A stretch of 64,000 bases of DNA from JANQJA01 sp965267485 (GTDB lineage: Bacteria; Pseudomonadota; Gammaproteobacteria; Pseudomonadales; Azotimanducaceae): contig OZ254080.1 in NCBI GenBank assembly GCA_965267485.1, positions 2,418,001 through 2,482,000 on the forward strand. The letters run 5' to 3'. Shown piece by piece: positions 16,536 through 23,633 of the stretch (position 1 is the stretch's first letter; every line of letters starts with the position of its first letter). The notes under the pieces are model-generated. The model made no database searches. It saw only the letters and a list, made by a program, of their open reading frames with translations, and had not been told where the DNA came from. The position numbers and the translations under genes are program-made.

Positions 16536-17758
16536 GCCACGACTCCCTCGTCGAACAGTTTGCCGATTTCATGATCCGGCAGACCGAGATCATCGGCAAG
16601 GATCTCGTTCGTATGCTGACCGAGCGTCGGTGCCAGCAGCGGCTCGAGATTCGTCGCACCGGTAAACCGGATCGGCGAGGCCGGCGCCAGGTACTCGCCG
16701 ATCCCCGGCTGATTGACCATCCCGAACAGCGGGTTGTCGGAAGAGCAATCCGGGTCGAGTTCCACCATCTCCCGAAAAGAGTGATACGGGCCGTAACAGG
16801 CACCCTGTGCATCCAGCGCAGCAGTTACCGTGGCACTGTCATTGGCCGCAAACCAGGGTCCGATCAGCCCGGCCAACGCCTCGCGCAACCTGAAGCGCTC
16901 GCCCTCCAGCGACAGGTCCGCGTCATGCTGCCGGGCGAGCTCATCGACTTCGGCCGCGATGCCCGCGGCATCCACGATCGAGCGCCATTGTCTTCCCGTC
17001 AGCCCCACCAGCATGTACCGCTTGCCGTCCTTCGTAACGAAGTCCTTGCCGAACCCGCCGTAGAGATAATTGCCGTACTTCTCACGATCGACGTCGTTCA
17101 CCATGACCTCGGCAATGTTGCCGAGATGCCCGGCGGTGGCCAGCGCGACATCCTTGAGCGCAAGCCTCACGAGCTGGCCCTCGCCCGTCGTCCGCCGGTG
17201 TCGCTCTGCCGCCAGCAGCGCGACGGCGGCCATCTGGCCGGTGATGTTGTCCCACGCCGGAAGCAGCGCGTTGACGGGCTCCCGCACCGGACCGTCGCCC
17301 GTCGCCAGCGCGAAGCCCACCGCGCAGTTGACCGTGTAGTCGACGGCGGTGCCGCCCTGACGGTCACCCTGTACGTTGACGTAAATCAGGTCTTCCCGCG
17401 CCTGCCTGAGGTTGTCGTAGGCAAGCCAGCCACGCTCCGGAAAGTTCGTCAGAAAGAGCCCGCCGCCGTCGCCGCCGCTGCCCAGCATCGCCTTGATCAG
17501 TTCCTGCCCCGCGGGATTGCGGATATCAATCTGGATCGATCGTTTGCCCTTGTTGAGACCTGCCCAGAACAGGCTCTCATTGCGTTCCGTCACCGGCCAG
17601 CGACGATAGTCGAGGCCGCCACCGATCGGGTCGAACCGGATGACATCGGCGCCCAGCTGGGCCAGCGTCATGCCACCCAGCGGCGCTGCCACAAACGCAG
17701 ATCCTTCGACGACCCGCATACCTGCCAGAATTCCCTGTGGAAGACTTCCCTGCATCAC
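16532..17758 (-). CDS. mct: Family III CoA transferase, probable 2-methylfumaryl-CoA (mesaconyl-CoA) isomerase
   Basis: The 408-residue product is a CaiB/BaiF-type enzyme. Its N-terminus (MRVVEGSAFVAAPLGGM, then LGADVIRFDPIGGGLDYRRW) and the end with NPLFGMVNQPGIGEYLAPASP match what I know of mesaconyl-CoA C1:C4 CoA transferases. Those move CoA from C1 to C4 of mesaconate. The upstream coupled gene resembles mesaconyl-C1-CoA hydratase, which supports the call. The start overlaps that gene's stop (ATGA). Substrate specificity is family-based inference; a generic family III CoA transferase is the alternative. Confidence 0.75.
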   Translation of the reverse strand: MMQGSLPQGILAGMRVVEGSAFVAAPLGGMTLAQLGADVIRFDPIGGGLDYRRWPVTERNESLFWAGLNKGKRSIQIDIRNPAGQELIKAMLGSGGDGGGLFLTNFPERGWLAYDNLRQAREDLIYVNVQGDRQGGTAVDYTVNCAVGFALATGDGPVREPVNALLPAWDNITGQMAAVALLAAERHRRTTGEGQLVRLALKDVALATAGHLGNIAEVMVNDVDREKYGNYLYGGFGKDFVTKDGKRYMLVGLTGRQWRSIVDAAGIAAEVDELARQHDADLSLEGERFRLREALAGLIGPWFAANDSATVTAALDAQGACYGPYHSFREMVELDPDCSSDNPLFGMVNQPGIGEYLAPASPIRFTGATNLEPLLAPTLGQHTNEILADDLGLPDHEIGKLFDEGVVA

Positions 17759-18747
17759 GACTCCTTGCCCATGAGAACGGCGAGCTTCCAGTCGAGCACC
17801 GGGATGTCCTTCCCAGGCTCCGGCGCCTCTGCTCCCCGCTCTGCCAGTGTTTCGACCTGTACGACACCGATGTCTCCGCTGCCGGCATCAATCACAGACT
17901 CCAGCGTCAACCGTGACGACAGGATGTCACCCTCGAACACAGGGCCGACGTGATTGCAGTGGTACCAGGCGAGAACGGATGCCATTGCAGGAAACGCGCG
18001 CGTCAGCTGAGCCGCGGCTGTGGATATCGTATGTCCACCATAAACGAGCCGTTTGCCGTAGACGCTGCGCCCGGCATCCGTGTGCGTCATCGCCATGTTC
18101 AGGGTCAGTCTCACGAGCTCCGGCGCGAGCGTGACGGTATCGCGTGCCTCGACCAAGATGGCTTCGCCCACCGTCGGTCTCGCCCCTGCCAGCAGGGCGA
18201 GATCCCATGCAGGCACCGCCGCGGTCAGGTCATCCTCCGTGATGTCTGCAGGCATGAAGTCGAAGCTGTCCGCCCAGCCGGTTTCCGCATCCCGGTCACG
18301 GCACGGGATCATCGGGCAACGCCAGAACAGCAACACGGTGTCGCCGTGCTGGTTACGCACGTGTATCTCGAGCGCTACCATGCCTGAAGCGGCGCGCCCG
18401 GGCTTTATCGTGTTCTGCCTGAGCGCAACCACCTTTGTGCTTGTGGTCAATGTGTCGCCGACGAAGACCGGCTGACGCAGCACCAGCCCGCGGTAGAACA
18501 GGTTGCCCATCACCCGCTGTGAGGGAATCGTGCTCTGCCCGATGGCGATATTGCAAACGAGTGACGATGGGGCAAGGGGGCGCTCATGCCCGGTAACCTT
18601 CCGCGCAAGCTCATGGTCGAGCACGAGCCCCAGCCGATCACCGAACTGCGCCTGGTGTATGGCAACGTGTCCATCGGTGATCGTGACCGAGGGGACGTCG
18701 TTGAATTCATCGCCGACTTCAAAATCCTCGAACCACGGCGCAATCAC
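17755..18747 (-). CDS. Double-hotdog MaoC-like dehydratase, probable mesaconyl-C1-CoA hydratase
   Basis: From the GTG at 18747, which overlaps the upstream stop as GTGA, the product has 330 residues starting MIAPWFEDFEVGDEF; a GTG three codons earlier (18756) is also possible. Two hotdog halves are visible, the second containing YGKRLVYGGHTIS. The length and pattern (FEDFEVG, GDTLTTSTKVVALRQN) resemble beta-methylmalyl-CoA dehydratase / mesaconyl-C1-CoA hydratase. That enzyme interconverts beta-methylmalyl-CoA and mesaconyl-C1-CoA. Together with the next gene it would catalyse two consecutive steps of glyoxylate/propionyl-CoA co-assimilation. No malyl-CoA lyase gene is in the window. Confidence 0.72.
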   Translation of the reverse strand: MIAPWFEDFEVGDEFNDVPSVTITDGHVAIHQAQFGDRLGLVLDHELARKVTGHERPLAPSSLVCNIAIGQSTIPSQRVMGNLFYRGLVLRQPVFVGDTLTTSTKVVALRQNTIKPGRAASGMVALEIHVRNQHGDTVLLFWRCPMIPCRDRDAETGWADSFDFMPADITEDDLTAAVPAWDLALLAGARPTVGEAILVEARDTVTLAPELVRLTLNMAMTHTDAGRSVYGKRLVYGGHTISTAAAQLTRAFPAMASVLAWYHCNHVGPVFEGDILSSRLTLESVIDAGSGDIGVVQVETLAERGAEAPEPGKDIPVLDWKLAVLMGKES

Positions 18748-19919
18748 TGCGAGCACCCGCGAGCCGCGATCGGCCAGATCTCTTCAACCATCCCGTTACG
18801 ATACGGGAAGTAGTAGTCGTGAAGATTGACGGTCGGATCGCAGTGCGGAGTCAGCACCTCGAGTTTGTCGCCCAGCGCGAGCGTGCGGGAGGGATTCTCC
18901 AGTGCAATGATGCCGTGCTCGTCGCCGCCCCAGTGCCAGGTCACGCCCTCGACATCGCGGAACTGTGGCGCATCCTTGTCCGATGCCAGGCACTTGAAGC
19001 CGGCATCAACCGTGATGAGTCGATCCTGCGGCTTGCTGATCGCGGTGACCAGCACGAACAGGGACGGCTCGAAATCGTCGAATCGCGGGCCCTGACGACT
19101 CGCAATGTCGCGATACTCGATATCCATGAACGCGTATGAGCCCGCCTGCAGTTCGGTGAGAATACCGATCTCACCCTCCATGTCGTAAGTGCCGGTACCA
19201 CCACCCGAGAACACATCGATCACGAATCCCTCGGCCTCAAGCGCCTCCCGGGTCTCACGCCCCTTCTCCATCAGGTGCTCGTACTTGCCGCGACGTTTGT
19301 CGTAGTCAGGAATGTGCATGCAGTTGCCGGCGTACATCTGCAGTCCGGCCAGGGAGAGGCCGTCGCATTCATCACGAATGTGACGCGCCAGCACCAGCGC
19401 GGGCTCACCCGGGGAGATCCCCGTTCGCCCCATGCCGGGGTCGAGATCAATGAAGACGCCGATCGTCGTACCACGATTCTTCACTGCTGCGCTCAGTGCT
19501 GACGCGCCGGAGAGATTGTCGACGACGACCTTCAGGTCGCTGTTCGCCTCTGCCAGCGCAGCCACGCGCTCGATCTTCTCCCGCGTCATCACCGGAGACG
19601 TCACGAGGATGTCGCGAATGCCTGCAAGCTGCATGACCTCCGCCTCGCTGACCGTTGCCGCACAGACCCCGAGCGCACCCCGCTCAATCTGTTGGTGAGC
19701 AATGATCGGGCACTTGTGCATCTTGGTATGGCAGCGCAGACCGAGACCGGCTGAGGACAGGTCCGACTGCATCTTGTCGAGATTGGCCTCGAAGGCATCG
19801 AGATCAATGACGAGAGCCGGTGTGTGCAGTTCCTCGAGCGGCACCGGCTCATCGAGGCGGATCGGCTCCCAGGCAATCTGTTTTCTGTTGTTATCGATAA
19901 ACTCTGCCAACGAGGGCAT
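18744..19919 (-). CDS. Fold-type III PLP aldolase, D-threonine aldolase / beta-hydroxyaspartate aldolase-like
   Basis: The 391-residue product has the alanine-racemase-like PLP barrel. The PLP lysine is probably in CHTKMHK near residue 65. The C-terminal domain holds HWGGDEHG and TPHCDPTVNL, the His/Asp metal site of the D-threonine aldolase (DSD1) family. These enzymes cleave beta-hydroxy-D-amino acids to glycine plus an aldehyde; beta-hydroxyaspartate aldolase joins glycine and glyoxylate. Co-transcription with mesaconyl-CoA genes makes a glyoxylate-linked role attractive. However, the other genes of the beta-hydroxyaspartate cycle are not seen here. Confidence 0.8.
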   Translation of the reverse strand: MPSLAEFIDNNRKQIAWEPIRLDEPVPLEELHTPALVIDLDAFEANLDKMQSDLSSAGLGLRCHTKMHKCPIIAHQQIERGALGVCAATVSEAEVMQLAGIRDILVTSPVMTREKIERVAALAEANSDLKVVVDNLSGASALSAAVKNRGTTIGVFIDLDPGMGRTGISPGEPALVLARHIRDECDGLSLAGLQMYAGNCMHIPDYDKRRGKYEHLMEKGRETREALEAEGFVIDVFSGGGTGTYDMEGEIGILTELQAGSYAFMDIEYRDIASRQGPRFDDFEPSLFVLVTAISKPQDRLITVDAGFKCLASDKDAPQFRDVEGVTWHWGGDEHGIIALENPSRTLALGDKLEVLTPHCDPTVNLHDYYFPYRNGMVEEIWPIAARGCSQ

Positions 19920-19939
19920 AAAGGCTCCTAATCACGATA

Positions 19940-20860
19940 CTAGTCACAATCAATGGCACACGAAGTGTCTTTCTCGACCTGTAGCGTCGCGTGGTGAATA
20001 TTGAATCGACGCTCGAGTGCTTCGCAGATGCTGGCATATCCGTCGTCATTGTCCCAGAGCGTGTTCTCGGGCATCACGAGATGTGCTGTCAGGCCGTTCT
20101 CCCGCGTGCTCATGGCCCAGATATGCAGGTCGTGCACATTGACCACGCCGTCGATCTCACCCAGAAAATCGCGCACTTCATCAAGATCGATTTCCTGCGG
20201 CACCGCGTCGATGATCAGATTGACCGAATCCCGGAGCAGCCCCCACGTTCCCAGCAGGATCACCGCGACGATCAGGAGCCCCATTACCGGATCGATCCAG
20301 ACCCAGCCCGTGAACAGCACGAGTGCCGCGGCGACCACGACGCCGGCCGAGATGGCCGCGTCATAGGCGAGGTGCAGGAATGCGCCGCGGAGGTTCAGGT
20401 CATGTTTGCTGCCCTTCATGAACAGAAGCGCCGTCCCGGCATTGACCCCGATGCCGATCGTGGCAACGACCATCACCGCTGTGGCAGCGATTGGCGCCGG
20501 CGTAATGAACTTTTCAATCGACTCCCAGGCGATAAAGCCGGCCGCCAGGACCAGCACCACCGCATTGATGACGGCGGCGAGGATCGTCGACTTTCGGAAG
20601 CCGTAGCTGTACGCACTGCTGCTGGCGCGACCGGCGAGGTACGCCGCGCCCCAGGCGAGCAGCAACCCGAGCACATCCGACAGATTGTGGCCGGCATCAG
20701 CAAGCAGGCTGACCGAGTTGGCCAGCACGCCATAGATCGCCTCGATGATCGTGAAGCCGAGGTTCGCTGCCACCGCGATCAGAAAGCTCGTATTGACGCT
20801 CGAGAAATCGTCCGGCCCGTGGGTGTGATCGTGATCGTGGGAATGACTGTGTGCGTGCAT
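19940..20860 (-). CDS. Cation diffusion facilitator, CzcD/ZitB-like zinc exporter
   Basis: Starting at the ATG at 20860, the 306-residue product begins with the metal-binding His-rich tail MHAHSHSHDHDHTHG. Six membrane helices follow. HNLSD in helix 2 and HLAYD in helix 5 provide the HxxxD pairs that select zinc in this family. The cytoplasmic C-terminal domain contains VHDLHIWAMS. It should export Zn2+ (or Cd2+/Co2+) in exchange for protons. It sits between the hydroxyglutarate oxidase-like gene and the aldolase, all on the minus strand with short gaps. Confidence 0.9.
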   Translation of the reverse strand: MHAHSHSHDHDHTHGPDDFSSVNTSFLIAVAANLGFTIIEAIYGVLANSVSLLADAGHNLSDVLGLLLAWGAAYLAGRASSSAYSYGFRKSTILAAVINAVVLVLAAGFIAWESIEKFITPAPIAATAVMVVATIGIGVNAGTALLFMKGSKHDLNLRGAFLHLAYDAAISAGVVVAAALVLFTGWVWIDPVMGLLIVAVILLGTWGLLRDSVNLIIDAVPQEIDLDEVRDFLGEIDGVVNVHDLHIWAMSTRENGLTAHLVMPENTLWDNDDGYASICEALERRFNIHHATLQVEKDTSCAIDCD

Positions 20861-20894
20861 GATCAGGAAGATAAACCGTCGAGTTGGTACAAGG

Positions 20895-22007
20895 TCAACC
20901 CGCGAGTGACGCGAGCCGTCCCGCGACCTCGTCGGCAATGGCAAGTGATGATGTCAGGCCGGGCGACTCGATGCCAAACAGATTCACCAGCCCGGCCACG
21001 CCGTGGTCTCGCTCGTCCTGGATCATGAAATCTGCTGGCGGCTCGCCCGGCGCCTGCAGCTTCGGCCGAATGCCGACGTAGCCCGGCACGAGCGCGTCCT
21101 CGTCGAGCGCCGGAAAGTAGCGTCGAACCGAGGCAGCAAACTCCGCCTTGCGGTGGATGTCGACGTTATAGTCTTCAGCATCAATGTAGTGAACGTCCGG
21201 CCCAAACTTGCACTGACCGCCGAGATCGAGGGTCGCATGCACGCCGAGGCCGGCGCCGGACTTCTCGGGAACGGGATAAACCAGCCGGCTGAAGGGCGAT
21301 TTGCCGGTGAGCGTGAAGTAGTTCCCCTTGGCAAAATGCAGCGGCGGTACCCGCATCGCATCGAGAAAGTCGAATTGCCGCGCCAGCGCCTGGGCGCCAA
21401 GCCCGGCGGCATTGACGATCTGCCGGCACGAGAATACGTACCCGTCTGCGCAGTGCACCGTGAAAGCGTTACCCTCCCGACTCACGGCCTCGACCTGTGT
21501 GCCACCGACGAACAATCCTCCATGCTGGTCGAGATCGCCGAGCAGTGCCTGCATGAAGTCGTGACTACTGACGATGCCGGTCGACGGTGACAGCAGCGCG
21601 AGGGTCGCGTTGACCTCGGGCTCCAGCGCGGCGATGCCGGCGCCCGACACATATTCGAGATCACCGACGCCATTGTCCGCGGCCTTCTGGCGAATCTCCT
21701 CCAGTACATCTTCCTCGTCCGCCGAGACGGCGACGATGAGTTTGCCGCACCGACGATGGGGCACTCCCCGGGCTTCACAATACTCGTAGAGGCGATGCTT
21801 GCCCTCGACGCACAGCTGCGCCTTGAGCGAGCCCTGCGGGTAGTAGATGCCGGCGTGAATGACCTCGCTGTTGCGGCTGCTGATGCCCTGGCCGAATTCG
21901 TGTTCACGGTCGAGGATGATCGTGTCGGAGCCGGCAACGGCAAGCGCCCGGGCCACGGCGAGGCCCACCACGCCCGCTCCCACCACACAGGAATCAATGT
22001 AATCCAA
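20895..22007 (-). CDS. FAD-dependent L-2-hydroxyglutarate oxidase/dehydrogenase-like protein
   Basis: The 370-residue product starts MDYIDSCVVGAGVVGLAVARAL, a GxGxxG FAD-binding site. It contains SSRNSEVIHAGIYY, YPVPEKSGAGLGVHATLDLGG and FGIESPGLTSSLAIA, the pattern of the LhgO/DadA-type subgroup oxidising L-2-hydroxyglutarate. Electrons would go to the quinone pool (dehydrogenase) or oxygen (oxidase); this cannot be told from sequence alone. It is the first gene of the leftward group and is divergent from a CDF gene 49 bp away. Confidence 0.85.
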   Translation of the reverse strand: MDYIDSCVVGAGVVGLAVARALAVAGSDTIILDREHEFGQGISSRNSEVIHAGIYYPQGSLKAQLCVEGKHRLYEYCEARGVPHRRCGKLIVAVSADEEDVLEEIRQKAADNGVGDLEYVSGAGIAALEPEVNATLALLSPSTGIVSSHDFMQALLGDLDQHGGLFVGGTQVEAVSREGNAFTVHCADGYVFSCRQIVNAAGLGAQALARQFDFLDAMRVPPLHFAKGNYFTLTGKSPFSRLVYPVPEKSGAGLGVHATLDLGGQCKFGPDVHYIDAEDYNVDIHRKAEFAASVRRYFPALDEDALVPGYVGIRPKLQAPGEPPADFMIQDERDHGVAGLVNLFGIESPGLTSSLAIADEVAGRLASLAG

Positions 22008-22056
22008 ACCCGGCTACCCAAACACTTTATAATGCACGCTGTCCGGTGATTATCTC

Positions 22057-23217
22057 ATGATGTCTGCTTCAAACACCCCGCCCGGTAACCGGGAAACCGA
22101 GCGCCTGCTCATTCTCAGCGCAATCGTCGATGGTGCCCTCGGGCTCATGAAGGTCGCCGTGGGCTTCATCGCCAATTCGCAGGCCCTGATTGCGGACGGC
22201 ATTCACTCGCTGTCCGATCTCGCGACCGACGTGATGGTCTGGCTGTTCAATCAGGTCGGGGTCCAGGCACCGGATGAGGATCACCCCTACGGCCACGCCC
22301 GCTTTGAGACGCTGGGGACGATGCTGCTCGGCGGCATCCTGATCGCTGTGGCCGCCTTCCTCATCTATGAGAACGCGATGCGGCTCATCGATTACGCCAG
22401 CGTCGAAATCCCGTCCTGGCCCGCGCTCGTCGCAGCCGCAGTCTCGATTGGCGGCAAGGAGTGGCTCTACCAGATCACGCTTCGCCTCGGCCACAAGACG
22501 CGTTCCAAATTGCTTGTCGCCAACGCCTGGCACCACCGAAGCGATTCGCTGTCTTCGATCATTGTGCTGGTGGGTGTGGGCGGCGCCATGATGGGGCTGC
22601 TCTGGCTCGAGATGCTGGCTGCAATCGGCGTGGCGCTGATGATCGCCAACATCGGCTGGGGATTGACGCGCCAGAGCGTCGAGGAACTTGTCGATACCGC
22701 GCAGTCGGCGTCCTACGTCGAGGAAGTCGAGAGCCGCATCCAGGAAGTCGACGGCGTGCGGGATGTACACAGTATTCGCACGAGACGCATGGGTCCGGAT
22801 GTGCTGGTGGACGTTCACCTCCAGGTCGAGCCCTACGTGAGTGCCTCCGAGGGTCATCACATCGGCGACTGGGTATCGCGGTACCTGCTGGCCTCGTTCG
22901 AGGAAATCAACGATGTGATCGTCCACATCGATGTGGAGGACGATCAGCATGTCGAGGCGGTCAAGGACTTCGACGGCATGCCGCCGCTACGGCGCGCGGT
23001 ACGCGAGGCACTGCTGGAAACGTGGTCAGGGATGATTCGACCGGAAGAAATCAGAAAAATAACGCTCCACTATCTCGGCCGGGGCGTCGATGTGGAGCTC
23101 TACCTGGCTCGCGAGGTTCAGGATCGCGTGACGCCGACCTTCACCGTCGATCTGATGCAGGCCGGCGCAGACTTGCCGTGGCTGAGACGCGTCAGCGTCT
23201 GGTTCGACGAACGCTAG
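22057..23217 (+). CDS. Cation diffusion facilitator family transporter (FieF/MamM-like, extended C-terminus)
   Basis: The 386-residue product has the CDF helices: ADGIHSLSDLATD in helix 2 (DxxxD variant with His) and NAWHHRSDSLSS in helix 5, then a cytoplasmic domain. DHPYGHARFETLG is the typical loop motif of FieF/MamB-type Fe/Zn/Mn transporters. The C-terminus is about 90 residues longer than FieF (residues about 300-386). That extra segment has a second ferredoxin-like appearance (RKITLHYLGRGVDVELYL). The exact metal is unknown. Confidence 0.85.
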   Translation: MMSASNTPPGNRETERLLILSAIVDGALGLMKVAVGFIANSQALIADGIHSLSDLATDVMVWLFNQVGVQAPDEDHPYGHARFETLGTMLLGGILIAVAAFLIYENAMRLIDYASVEIPSWPALVAAAVSIGGKEWLYQITLRLGHKTRSKLLVANAWHHRSDSLSSIIVLVGVGGAMMGLLWLEMLAAIGVALMIANIGWGLTRQSVEELVDTAQSASYVEEVESRIQEVDGVRDVHSIRTRRMGPDVLVDVHLQVEPYVSASEGHHIGDWVSRYLLASFEEINDVIVHIDVEDDQHVEAVKDFDGMPPLRRAVREALLETWSGMIRPEEIRKITLHYLGRGVDVELYLAREVQDRVTPTFTVDLMQAGADLPWLRRVSVWFDER

Positions 23218-23223
23218 AAGCCG

Positions 23224-23490
23224 CTAGAACCCGATAGAGAGCTGCCCGTCATCCCGGGCATCGAGCGGCTCTGCCTTCTCCATGCCCTTCACGTCCAGCG
23301 GGCGCGCCAGACGCTTCTCGCGATGTGACGGTTCCGGCTCTCGGTTCAGCATGCACAGCAGGTGATGGCAGACCGCATGGCCCATCTTCTCCTTCTGGCT
23401 CTGGCGACGCGCCCGGCGAACTTTCTTCGCCGCCTGCATCGCCAGCGCGGCATGATCCGCAGCAGGACTTTCCTGAATTGTCATCTCCAT
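23224..23490 (-). CDS. Small basic protein of unknown function under LexA boxes
   Basis: From the ATG at 23490, preceded by a strong AAGGAG at 5-7 nt, the product has 88 residues starting MEMTIQESPAADHAAL. A longer start at 23556 (110 residues) is possible but has a weaker site. Residues 15-35 are a basic Ala/Lys/Arg helix (AAKKVRRARRQSQKEK), followed by HAVCHHLLCML and a polar tail ending LSIGF. I do not recognise the family. It does not look like SulA. Two LexA-type palindromes upstream suggest SOS control. Confidence 0.65.
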   Translation of the reverse strand: MEMTIQESPAADHAALAMQAAKKVRRARRQSQKEKMGHAVCHHLLCMLNREPEPSHREKRLARPLDVKGMEKAEPLDARDDGQLSIGF

Positions 23491-23578
23491 GAGTCTCTCC
23501 TTGAAGAACGCTCCGCTGAAGATCCGTTGGCTTTCAGTACTGGTTTGCATACTCATACGGTGTCCACCCGCATCCGTT

Positions 23579-23598
23579 TACTGGATGAATACACAGTA
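23579..23598. promoter_or_regulatory. LexA box, gene-proximal copy
   Basis: TACTGG-N8-ACAGTA at 23579-23598. It keeps 11 of the 12 outer bases of the gammaproteobacterial SOS box TACTGT-N8-ACAGTA and the core CTG-N10-CAG. It lies about 20 bp upstream of the longer start (23556) of the small minus-strand gene, and 26 bp centre-to-centre from a second box. Confidence 0.72.
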
Positions 23599-23604
23599 CC
23601 CTAA

Positions 23605-23624
23605 TACTGTTTGCCTGTACAGTA
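23605..23624. promoter_or_regulatory. LexA box, distal copy, full match to half-sites
   Basis: TACTGT at 23605-23610 and ACAGTA at 23619-23624 are separated by 8 bases. All 12 half-site bases match the E. coli SOS consensus. With the second box it forms a tandem LexA operator in the 77 bp gap between the clpB stop (23634) and the small downstream gene. It probably gives that gene its own promoter, separate from clpB. Confidence 0.8.
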
Positions 23625-23633
23625 CTTTTTGCC

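Noticed and set aside
16523..17953. 476-codon plus-strand frame opposite the CoA transferase and hydratase genes
   Set aside because: Composition is that of an antisense shadow; both minus-strand genes have clear family motifs and coupled starts.
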